From Mesocentrotus franciscanus (lineage: Eukaryota > Echinodermata > Echinoidea > Camarodonta > Strongylocentrotidae), in NCBI GenBank assembly GCA_037976565.1, contig CP137672.1, positions 30,199,218-30,263,217 of the forward strand: a stretch of 64,000 nt of DNA. The letters run 5' to 3'. Of the stretch, positions 24,869-35,555 are shown piece after piece. Position 1 is the stretch's first letter, and the number at the start of each line of letters is the position of its first letter. A program made the position numbers and the translations under genes. A model generated the notes under the pieces. The model was given only the letters and a program-made list of their open reading frames with translations, was not told the origin of the DNA and ran no database searches.

Positions 24869-27130
24869 ATGATATTAAATGCCATAAGAGTTTCATGATA
24901 TTTACGCCACATAAATATCTGGCCCTCCAATATCGGGTGGAGTCCACGTGAAGGTATTCGTTAACGGCTTGACGTTGGAATTCTGATGAGTCACAGCGCT
25001 GTCGTTCTGTTCATTACACGATACGGTCCTGAAGTTGTCTGAGTCCATCACGGACCACGAACCAATTATCTCTTGAGTGACCGCAGTACGCATTTGAAGG
25101 AAGATCCCTTTCAATCCTAGACTACCAGAACCTGTGTTGATCGCGACTGGAGGATACAAGAACATAACAAGTAAATGTCAATTTCATATATCTCTGTTAA
25201 AGTTAATCATGAGCTCTGGCATGGGAATCGTATTTTGAGAGAAAATTGCTATGATCTATTCTGGATTGTTTATCCTGCAGTAGATTGGTTTTGTGAACCA
25301 GTGAAATAAAAACAAACGCATACAAAATTTACTGGGCATCATCGATAAATAAAAAACACAACTCCTATTTGCACATAGTGACCTGTAAACGTGTTAAGCA
25401 CAAGGTGTCGGGCCTATATACTTACTCGGATTTCCTTATCTGTCTATATGTTCATTACTCAGCCACTATACATCTTCTACCAAAATTATTTAGCTCATGT
25501 CATTTATTTGTAATCTTGAACATTCAGTGTAAGTTTCGTTGGATTCTGTGAGAACTTATTTTCTATATTTACCAGAACTTAAGTTTATCTTTAATAATAA
25601 CAAACGATATTAGGAAAATATGAAACATGATCACAAAGATGATCCCAAACTTTATAAGATTACAAGACATGATTGCAAAGAATTCTAAAATACAACCTAA
25701 AATAGGGCAATTTCAATAGCGTTATGCGTCACCTATTGACTAAAAATATGCTAGCATTATATTGACATATAACATAAATTCGAACAAGATTTCTACATAG
25801 CCAATACAATGGGGTACTAGAATTGACTTACATACTTTCCTATTCAATTATCCATCTAAGAAAGTTTAAAAAATGAATCGAGCTGTCAAATGAGTTAAAC
25901 AATAAGCTTCATTACTCAATTATGTGAAAATAATGCCGGAGAGTGCCTTAAAGATACTATGTCCCTTTGCAGCCAACATCAAATTCTGTAGAACTTTGCG
26001 GAATTATGAATATGTCATGTATGTCCTATCTGTGAAATTTAAACGTTAGCAGTGTCCTAATATTCAAATTATGCAAGGAAACCCGTTTACTTGCTAGACT
26101 TCACTGTCAGACACTATTGAGTGACTGACTGGCCTTTTTCATCTTTGGTAATAACATACATAAAATGAGCTGTAAAGGGTACATGAGCATTTGTCTACAT
26201 CAATAACCCACTTCTTGTAATGGCCCAAATTAAACTAATTGAATCTTTGCGCAGCATAAAACGTACGACCATTCTGTACAATGGTCTGAAAAATCAGACT
26301 ATTACTTACTGGCTCTATAGCTCCTAAGTCGATTCGACAACTAATAGTCGTTATTTTTCCACTTAAAGACATTTTTAAAGCCCACTTTTTTTATGGAAGT
26401 TCTAAATTGGTATTGTCTTTCAAATGCCGTTGGAATTTAACCTTTTCATTTTTTTGGCCTGCAAATGGGACATAGTACCTTTAATAATAAAAGTTCAAAG
26501 TAGTTGATTAACAATACGGTTATGCAGAGAGTAATAATATTGTGAATATTACACTGGCAGTAATGTTCTTATAATTTTACAATCATTTATCTTTCGCAAT
26601 AAAATGGTGGATTAATATGAAACCTGTTTAATTCCATAGGTTAATAGGCAGGAAGTTATAACCATTTTCTACGGTGTATTTCCTGAACATCATTTTATTT
26701 TGCTCACTACAAAGACTTTGTAAAAGGCATTTAGTCTATTCCTAAAGACTGTGATGTGCATGAAACTATTCAATAATTGCAAAATGATATACACTTAATG
26801 CCCTACACCACGGATGGAGAATTGTTGGACTTCCATCTTCTTCTTTTTTTTGGGGGGGGGGGCGGGGATTTTGACTCATCGTGATAAGAATATCTCACCG
26901 GTGAAATTCACTCCAGGTTTGTAAGATTCACTCGCCAGGCTTATGGAATATGGACTTTCGGAAATTGCCGCTGGTAAAGAATGACCTGGTGTCAAATCGT
27001 TACATATCTCAGGATTAGATTCAACGGGTGCGCCGGTTGCCCTGGCGTGGACGAGGTTGTTCTCCAGGAGGCATAACTGTAGGAGTGCCGCAAGGAGCCC
27101 CGTAAGTACAGTTTTTTTCACGGGCATCAT
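19132..27130 (-). CDS. Reeler-EGF gene A: signal peptide, reeler domain, four EGF repeats and GPI-like C-terminal tail
   Basis: Exons in transcript order: 26899-27130, 24906-25146, 24278-24339, 22905-23036, 21649-21765, 21008-21124, 20413-20529 and 19132-19265, giving 383 aa. The ATG at 27,130 has A at -3; an upstream in-frame ATG at 27,151 would add seven residues but has a poorer context. Residues about 1-30 form a signal peptide (VLTGLLAALLQLCLLENN) ending near LVHA. The reeler domain follows (ATGAPVESNPEIC, GSWSVMDSDNF, NDSAVTHQNS, ATFWVNVTS). Next is one diverged EGF (DECKALVAGLQIC) and three near-identical EGFs (DDPC..NACMNGSTC). The last exon supplies a Thr-rich linker and a hydrophobic terminus. 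The exon 1-3 structure and phases match gene B exactly, so the two are paralogues in tandem. The role is unknown; an extracellular recognition or adhesion function is an inference from the domains. Confidence 0.87.
19820..20002. repeat. 183-bp foldback: two arms of about 82 bp with a short loop
   Basis: The left arm starts GCGTATTGAGAGAGA and ends near TTCAAATAGATCCCTTCC. The right arm is its reverse complement with scattered mismatches (GGAGGGAACTATTTGAA at the start, TCTCTCAATACGC at the end). The loop is about 15 nt. It lies in the last intron of gene A. A foldback MITE or a long hairpin-RNA locus are both possible. Confidence 0.8.
20407..20416 (-). other. Non-canonical GC splice donor of gene A exon 7
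   Basis: On the minus strand the exon/intron junction reads TTTAG|GCAAGT. The two sister exons read TTTAG|GTAAGT at the same place. GCAAGT is the usual form of functional GC-AG introns, so the exon can still be spliced, but the T-to-C change is unique to this copy. Confidence 0.8.
20413..22200 (-). repeat. Triplicated EGF-exon + SINE unit in gene A
   Basis: Three head-to-tail units share a 117-bp EGF exon (20413-20529, 21008-21124, 21649-21765). They also share flanking intron words (ACATGTAAGAAAAAA, CGTTTTCCTCGATAA, CAGAGTTTC.A.TATCTTAGAA, ACGCCTAGTACGTTTGCGTTATA). On the 5' side each has a minus-strand tRNA-like SINE (near 20,830-20,905, 21,475-21,560 and 22,120-22,190). The spacing is about 600-640 bp. 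The SINE was therefore already present when the unit was copied. Confidence 0.9.
20828..20905 (-). mobile_element. tRNA-derived SINE, copy 1 of the triplicated unit
   Basis: On the minus strand, GTCGTAGTCGAGTGGTTTAA (Leu/Ser-tRNA-like A-box region) is followed by GTAGGTTCAATCCCTAAG (B box). The same sequence lies at the equivalent place in the next unit (about 21,475-21,560), and a further diverged copy sits near 22,120-22,190. Confidence 0.7.
22905..23036 (-). CDS. First EGF exon of gene A, with an in-frame stop shortly past its donor
   Basis: The acceptor TTTTTCAG is followed in phase 1 by DECKALVAGLQICSNHGTC, then CICEPGYTGTTC. The chosen donor is GATA|GTACGT, which keeps phase 1. If it is not used, translation continues for 14 codons (STFQGIPFESCSAF) to a TAA at about 22,863. 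The exon could thus serve as an alternative terminal exon, giving a secreted reeler plus one EGF form without the anchor. Confidence 0.7.
24231..24258. repeat. TA dinucleotide microsatellite next to gene A exon 3
   Basis: A (TA)n run starts about 20 bp past the exon 3 donor (GTGAGT) on the gene strand. Confidence 0.85.
24605..24869. repeat. Compound ATT and TAG trinucleotide microsatellite
   Basis: ATT-type repeats pass into a long (TAG)n run in the intron between gene A exons 2 and 3, ending about 37 bp before exon 2. The open frames through it are compositional. Confidence 0.9.
25952..26480. mobile_element. TTAA-flanked TIR element, copy 1 (about 529 bp)
   Basis: TTAA at both ends flanks inverted termini AGATACTATGTCCC (left) and GGGACATAGTACCT (right). 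TTAA target duplications are characteristic of piggyBac-like and some other cut-and-paste elements. No transposase frame is present. A second copy lies at 43,579-44,117. It sits in intron 1 of gene A. Confidence 0.8.
26899..27130 (-). CDS. Exon 1 of gene A: signal peptide and start of reeler domain
   Basis: The sequence MMPVKKTVLTGLLAALLQ opens a classical signal peptide. The mature part starts near ATGAPVESNPEICNDLTPGH, closely parallel to gene B (SSGAPVASNPDVCTTMTPNH). The donor is ACCG|GTGAGA in phase 1, the same phase as gene B exon 1. Confidence 0.85.
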
Positions 27131-28218
27131 TTTGGATGTTTTGCTGGTCATGTAAATAAAAATGAAAATACAAAACATTCTACATGTATAGTCAGTTGCC
27201 ATAGCGAAGCAAATTATCATCAGAGTGAGTTTGTAATGGAAAAGGAATAGTTTAACATGTATATGTCTACCAACTCCGCGAATAATTAAATGATGAAAAA
27301 CTCCAAGAGAGGGAATTATTTAAAGTTTTCAATACAAGAAGATCTCGAAAGAAGGTAGTCCTCTAGACGCATGACCTGTAATTTCTAAGGAGTGAGAATG
27401 ATCATATTCCAAACATCTATTCGTTGGGCTGGTGTGAATATAAGAAATAAATGTTAAATATGATCATCTTCATTGTTTTTGTTTTATAACAAAAAATTAC
27501 CCCAAAAAAGAAAAGATCATAAAACTTTCATAATATACTTTAATGGGTGGGTTATTCGGTATTTCTAACCTCGTGTTTCTAATTCCTATTGAGATGCCAG
27601 AAACTCAATAGCAAACAGACTGGGAAAGGAATAATTAGCTTTTTGAAGTGCATGTTTTATGTTTATTAACTATTCAACTAATACGTTCTTCAAAATTAAT
27701 GATTCAACGACTCACCTATAAACGTTCACAATACTGCATGGACGCTGTGAGGAAAGTTATGTTGCCTTACAAGGCAAGGAAGCAGGATTGCAACCTTTGT
27801 TCACTGAAATTAAGCTCAAATTGAGAACAGAATCTGTGTTTATAACATTTTCTGTCATATTAATTGATTGTATCGCCCTTGGACAATAAATGGCCTGTCT
27901 GCATCATCGTTTGTTGTAATTAATTGATCGATATGCTTTCAATTTTGCAAGCGCTGTATGATACTTAACGTAACAATAGTGACAAACACCCGATTAGCGT
28001 GATAGCGTGGCATTGTTTTCAGGCTAAACATATGTCCCGAAGAATAAGTAGGCCTACAATGAAATTACCCGCCCATATGCATGTTCGTCATTAATTCTTC
28101 CCTCTCCATCCAGCGCCCCCGTTTTCCCTCCCCAGTTTACGCACGAGGCGGAGTGACCCCCGCAGTACAGTCTCATCCCAACAGCACCAATAAAACTTAA
28201 GGTAAAAGAGAGGCAGCG

Positions 28219-28283
28219 GAAGAGATAGAGAGAGAGAGAGAGAGGGAAGAGAGATAGAGAGAGAGAGAGGGAGAGAGAGAGAG
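28219..28283. repeat. GA dinucleotide microsatellite
   Basis: Interrupted (GA)n run. The minus-strand frame through it is Leu/Ser low complexity. Confidence 0.85.
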
Positions 28284-29295
28284 AAGTTCATCATTCATGA
28301 TCAAACTATATGTAATCTACGAGTAGATGCATGTCTAATTGCCGTCGCCGATCAGCTGCATTGTTGATATTGCTGATACGTCGCTATACATGAATCTCGG
28401 TTTGTTTGACTCTCGACTCAAACCCTTTCTCCCTCATTCTACTTATCTAACCTCCTTTTTCTAGAGCTTTTGCAATCATTCATTTTCCTCTGTTTTAAAT
28501 CTTTCTTTCTTTTTGACTTCTACTATTTTCCTCTATTTTTTTTCCTCTCTTTTTTTTTTTATTTTTCCCCTAAATTCTTAATTTCTTTGCCACATATTTG
28601 TTTTATTTATTGATTTTCTAAGTATATTTTGTTCAAGATATATTGTAAAACAGCATCTGAGGAACTAATAACACTTCAACAAGCTCTGATTCTAGTTAGT
28701 TCCTCCTTTTTCGTGCTATTTCTATTGTATTTGTGGTTTCATTGTATATTTTTTTTGTAATATACGTATTCATTGTATTATGCTTTGCATGAGAAATGAA
28801 ATCATTTGAATTGATAATTACAACGTCCAGATTGTGCCCTCCCCATCATTCTAACGAAATTTCAGTAGCCTTGTTCATCACCTATCGAAATGTGCAAAGA
28901 TGCATGACAATGAACTAATCGCATATAACATGATTTCCATGGGAGATACGATAGAGTATTGAAATTACCCTTGAGTTGATGTTTCGAAAGAAAAGGTGCA
29001 ATCGTTTTCTGTACAAATTAACACACTTCATACAGATGCCACATGTAGTAACACAAGTGGGAAGGAATACAAAATATACATGTATGTTTATTTAATATTA
29101 TTATAATTCCAGCTTCAAACATATATTTATAACAATTAAAGACAATTTTCGGTGTATGTACAAATATAATCATCAATTACTTTATTTCTTTTCAAAAGGA
29201 GACGTGATAAAAACCGATGAAATGAAACTAAAAGAAGCAAATACATGTATGCAGGGATCTTCAGAGTTGAGCATTATTGATGCAGGTAAATAAAG

Positions 29296-29415
29296 AGGAA
29301 CCTCGCTATAATAAACATCTCAAAAACACAGAAGGTACTGTAATAGAATAGAGAGAAGTGGGTCCAGCAAAATAGCCCTGTTTATCATGAGCATTTATTG
29401 GAACGAGGTTCAACG
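29296..29415. mobile_element. Possible short TIR element
   Basis: The left end GAGGAACCTCGCTATAAT and the right end ATTGGAACGAGGTTCAAC are imperfect inverted copies of a GAACCTCG-type terminus. The element is about 120 bp. I have no clear target duplication. Confidence 0.4.
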
Positions 29416-30859
29416 GTACCAAAATGAATGCATCACATATTGGATTCTCGTATCAATGGTTTATATATTATATTGCATTGTACTTATTATATGTTGTTAT
29501 TCTATTTAATACTCCCATGAACGTAAGAGGGGAAAGTCCAACCTGTTTGGTCTCTTTGGTTTTCCATATGTTCTTTCCAAAGTATTATGAACATTAATTT
29601 ACATAATTACACAGTATTGTTGACTTCATTATTAATATATTGTCTGATCCAAACTCCAGTATAGGGTTATCCACTTATTCATCACATGGACATTAAAAAA
29701 CATGTTTTGAAACACTTCTTTTAGAAACAATTTCCAATGTTAACTGATTAAGGAAGTATGATGAGCGTATCTCCTCTTCTGAATATTTTTACTTTATCTT
29801 TTCTTTCTCTCCATTACAGCGGATAGGGACATTATTTGTGATATGCACTATTGTAAGTACGGTATATTATCATCATCAATATCATTGTTGTTATCATCAT
29901 TATTACAATTACTTTTATTTTAAATATTACTATTCTACTTCTTCTTATTATTAATACATGTATTATCATTATTACACAAAGATCTGACAGGTGATCTGTA
30001 CCATATAAGAAAAACACAAGTAGCTTGGATTTGCCCAATATACCACAAATTGCATTGTATATGTATTGACCCGATTAAATATATAATCATGAAATATCAT
30101 TATCCTGAAATATCGGACTCATTTTTCAAATGGTGGTAAAGTACTTATTACCAATAAATCAGACAAAGTTTGATTGGAAGAACTTCCACAAATGCACTGT
30201 GGGCCCGTATTGTACTAAAGTTTCAACCCGACGCTGGGTTTAAGCTTGTGCTTGACTACTTCTTTATTGGAGAGAATAACAAACATTTTAAATGATTTTA
30301 TATGAAATCAAAACAAAATGTTGCAAAGTCTGACATATCTAAAACTCTTTAATAATTTGATGCTCTCTATATTTTCTGATCAGAGAAAATATTGTAGTCC
30401 ATGACTATTGGAGGAGCGGGCGCCTTTGAATGTTTGAAACAGATAAATGGCGCCATACAAGTGCTGTGGATCATGATCATCAATCATCAATCATCATCAT
30501 CATCATCATATCTCATATTTATACAAATCAATACTAAAATATACATTGACCCTTTTTAGTACAACATGTACATGTATGTGTATATGTAATGTGTGCCTGT
30601 ATATACTTGGTGAAAATTTGGAATTTTGCCTCGATAAGTAAAAATTAAAAGCAACAGAATCCAGTTACCAGTATTGATGAAACATTGGTATTTATCGGTT
30701 CACATCTCTAACTATAAAAAGAATTATTATCTATTTCAGAATGATGGACATATACATGAAATCATGGTATTCATACCTTCACATCTGTAAGTTCTTTAAT
30801 TTAATTACTATACTAATGACTATCTATTCAGAATGATGCACATGATCATATTGACTGCT

Positions 30860-33800
30860 TCATCTGTAAGTTTCTGTTGGTTTGAGGTGATGCCTGTAGT
30901 AATCTAGCACTTTCTTCCAGGCTTTCTCTACAGAGTGGGCATACAGGTGCGGTGTACCTCCCCAAGTAGTGAAATAGGCTAGATATATTTACAGGTTTGG
31001 AACAAAAATAAAGAAAGAAAGGCATCATGATCTTAATCAATAGGACCAATCAATAACAAATTATCAGCAATTGTCAGAAAGAAAAAAAAGGCATAATATG
31101 AATATAATTTCATACGTCTTAATTAAAATGACTTAACAATGAAAATAATCAGTTATTATCAGAAATAAAGGCACAAATTCAGACCTCTTAAAGGACTAAC
31201 GGTAATCAATACAAATTATCAGCAATTATCAGAAATTTTAAAAAAGCATAATTTTACACCTCGTAAGGGACCAATCATGAAATATCATCGGCAATTATCA
31301 GATTGAAAAGTCATAATTTCAGACATCTCAATTAAAAAGACCAATCAACAAAAAGGGAGTAGCTCTATTTGTTCAAGGTTTCATGCTGGTATACTACAAC
31401 TGAACTACTAGCTTCAACTATTGTTCTGCAAGGAGAAATTACACTTTATAAGTGTACCAATCATTTAAATAACTTGTGTACATATGTACAAGTATAAAAT
31501 AAAACTAAAAAAACTTCACCCAGCTTTGTATGGGCTAAAAGAGAAAGAGAAAGAAGAAAATAAATAATAACATAAAACCGCGCACATGGAGCACATGTCT
31601 GACTTCTGTTCACTGTGTCTTTATTTTAGATAAGTACATAAGGGTGTGTTACATGTTTTACATTAATTTAAAGTGTATTTTAACTTTAACTACTAAAATA
31701 CAAAACAAAATATTTTTGAGGTGATTGGTACACATTAAACTTGGCTGGCTGGAGCACTACTCATCATGTAAATGTACTTACGATGTCGTACAGTAGGAAA
31801 CTTGATAGAGGACTTTGTACAGATAGGCATGTACGGAGCATCCAGAAGGTGTCCTGAACCTTCTAACGAAAAGGTCTCCACCAAGTGATCTGTTCCTGCC
31901 TCCTTCATGGCAGATATAGTCTAGAAATGCAACAAATAATAATAATAAAAATAATAATAATACTACTATACTACTAATGATAATAGCTACATTTAAATTG
32001 CACACACACACACACCAGGGATGGTAAAGGCACATACAAAGTAATATTATTACTCTGGCTTTAGCCCAGCTGCCCTAGGGCACTAAAAGCATTCAAAGAA
32101 TAAATAGCTACTGGGTACCCATTTACTACACCTAGATGGAGAGTGGCAAATGTAGATTAGTATCTTGTCAAAGGACATTAGCGCAGTGGCGGGACTCGTA
32201 CCACAGACCACATGCTCTACGGTCATATCCACTAGACCACGACACCTCTACATTTCAAACAACCTGTTAAAAATACCATCCAACGGTATGGGGTATCATT
32301 ATATTTTTTATCAAGGCTATTTAAAACATAAATTTAACAAATGAAATGGTCACCATTTTGCTTGCAGGACACATGCTCCAGCATTAACTTTTCTGCAGTC
32401 AATATCCTACACTAAACTCAACTTTCAATTTCAATCCTGGACCAAACACTATACTTAAACAAAACCCTGACCCAATGCATATCCTTAACTTAGTTGCAAC
32501 CCCAACCCAAGCAATATTTTTGATGAATAAAAGAACAGAGCAATTGTTATAGGAGCAAGTGTAGGAGTCTTGTCATACAGTAGATAAAAACTGCCACTAT
32601 TCAATAACAAACTAATCTCCCTTTTTTCAGCTAGAATAAAGGTACCAACAAAATATAATTTATATGTATTTACAGGGTAACATAATTGTTTAAAATTAAT
32701 TTCTTGGTCCCTTTCTGTCTTTCTCTGTTACATTTTACTGAATACAAATTGACAGACCTGTCCACATATGTATTTAAATTTCATGCATCTATCTATCAGG
32801 CTAGCATAGCGAGAACCAACGTATGCAACAATCATCGTGCCTATTGAAATGAAAACCCCATTATGCAATTTTACTTTACTATGCCCTTAGTTAGAAACAT
32901 CCATAACACTTTTTTCTTCAGCCCAATTTAATTTTGCAACAAATGTAAAAAATTACCCCAAATGTCTTTAAACTCTTAATAATGTAATAGAAAAATTACT
33001 CCCAAAGTGCACAAAGTACTCCACGAAAAGCTTTTGTTTCCTCTATGGGATATTCCACCTGTATATCATGACATACACTGCTTGTGAATAAATGGATACC
33101 GGTAATGATTGCATAACTTCCATGAGCACTACTATCTACTATCCAATATACAGGGCTTCTCACTAATTTTTAGAAAGGGCGTCCACATTTTACTTTTCAA
33201 AGTCTGTATGCGTATAAGCCCTGATTAAAAGTTTTGGGTTCCAGACTAAGATTTTAGCAGCTAATGTGTTCCCAGCCCCAGTAAGTGTCGAACCCAGTCC
33301 AATATTTTGCTCAGTGGATTTCAAAATTTGGTACGAATAACCTTCAACTGCGTATAGCCTAAGTACAAACTGGCTCAATAAGGCTTGTTCAAATGTTGCG
33401 CAAACCACAGCATTTCTATCAATATCTAAATGACTGGCAAGTTTGGATCAAGTTGTGCAACAACAAAGGTCCTATGCATACTTGCTGCTGCTTTTGTGTA
33501 GCATTTTGAGAGATAGAAGTGGAAGGCGCACTACGCTTATTGTGCCCCAACTGTTCACCTCGTCAAACTTGAACGAGGCTTTACAGGAAGAGCCGTCTGC
33601 TTGGAGCCAGAAGGGCGTTAACACTTTGTAAAATGATATGAGTTAACACACTTCTGGTTCTAAACAGACAAAGTGGTCAGTACCTCTAGCATGCGTTCCT
33701 TGGACGGCTGGTATTGATCATCGTCAGCAAGTAGAAAGAGAGTTGGCACCGATATGTTTTCAACCTACGATGATGGGAATACAGGAAGTAAATATCAAGG

Positions 33801-35504
33801 TCACATGAGCTCAAGGCTGTGTAGTGTAGATTTTTAAAAAATAATTAAAAATCCTTTAAATTAACATGTAAGTAAATCTTGCACACAATTTAAAAAAAAA
33901 ATTACAATCTGTGATGTTAGGGGGCTTCATGTGCAACGTATGGATATCCTTTCATGGATCACTTTTTGTTGAACTTTTTGTTTTGTTTTTTGGAGATCAA
34001 TTCAATGGAAAAACTCTTTGGGCAGTTGAGGTTGAAATGCATAATTCATCCATTTGTAACATGATTTTAACTGCATGCATATATATATAATTTTTCCCTT
34101 ACTAATATCCTTAGATATTAGTATTTAGGCAATTAAAATAGAAAATGATTTCAAAACAAAAGGGACACCTCAGTTTTTATTATTTACCAAAATCTGGATA
34201 AATACTCTGATAAAGCGGGATCCCCCATGCGTCAAATCTCAAACCTTGTCTTTACAAAATACAGAAGAAACTAAAAGAAGTGCAGATAAGACAAATTAGA
34301 ATGCCCAAATGCAAATTTGATTATTCGTCAGGCAAATTCATTGATGAAGAAACTGCTTAGAAGTTATTCTGAAAGCTCGATCATAAAATAAATAGGAATT
34401 ACTGTGTGTTGTGTACCATCAACGTTTGTTCAAATTGACAAAACTTTGAAACAATTTGGTCCATAATTTTGAATTAGATGGTATCTGTCCTGTCATATGA
34501 CAATGCTACAATGAAATTCTTCCACATGATTTCAAAAGAAAAAAGAATGCTAAAAAAAAAAAAACCGTTGTTCAGTACACAACCTTATCTTTACTCATTG
34601 CCTACTGGAACTGGGTAGTCCCTTTATGAAGCCTATGCGTATGGGACAATTTGTTGTCAACCGGTTAAAACACAACAACTTACCGGAGGAAGGTGGTCTC
34701 CTAGTGTGTTTGCATGAAGAGCTTTCATGCTTTCATACTCCTTGCAGCGAAACCATGTATATCCATCTTTCTCATAGGTTTCCGTAAACTCTTCAAGGGC
34801 CCTGTATAACGAAATAAGAGAACACGACAGGATTATCTTTTGCTGAAGTCAAGAAAAGGGTAAGTCTAAGACTAAGAAACAGGAAAACGAAAAGACTTTC
34901 AAAAATTTAGGAGACATGCATGATTAATTAAAAGAAATAAATCAGTACAGGAAAGCAGGACGATATCTATGTACATGTATACAAGAAAACTCAACGTGAT
35001 AATTGTTATCACAAAATGGTTCTCTGCATGCACTGTAGGCAAGTCTGAAAATATCTGACAAGCAAAACAATTTAATTGTTATCAAATTATGCGGAGATAG
35101 TGAACACACCAAACACAGGTTTATCCATAATCTCTTTAGTTTGTGATATCCAACTTTGGGTTTGCCAGCATCCACCCCTTCCCCCAAAAAAAAATAATAA
35201 TGATAACAAATAATCATTTGGAGGTGTTGTGGTAGTTGTTGGAGGCATCATGGGTTGAGGGTTAACATCTCAGCCCAGCACCATTGTTTCTTGCTACGGT
35301 ATTAATCTACATTTGACATTCTCCACCATGGTGTAAATGGGTATCTGGCAATCAATAATAATTTTAGGGGCCTCAAGAAGAGCAGCATTGAAGCTGATTG
35401 AGGCTTCCCAGGGTAAACAAAGTTATGATTATTATTATGATTATTATTACTTTTATTATTATTATCATTATGATTTTTTTTATTATTATTATTATAATTA
35501 TTAC

Positions 35505-35555
<51 letters not shown>

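Larger units (their letters stand above)
27131..30859. other. Intergenic region between gene A and the BAAT/ACOT gene
   Basis: No coding sequence is supported. It would hold the gene A promoter and the 3' UTR of the BAAT/ACOT gene. I see no clear TATA or poly(A) arrangement. Contents are AT-rich unique-looking sequence, a (GA)n tract at 28,219-28,283, a possible TIR element at 29,296-29,415 and CAT trinucleotides near 30,480. Confidence 0.6.

Noticed and set aside
33166..33660. Open frames of 62-72 aa in the intron between BAAT exons 6 and 7
   Set aside because: No domain words, no splice-site pairs in phase with the gene, and repeat-like flanks. I could not identify it and do not call it a gene.
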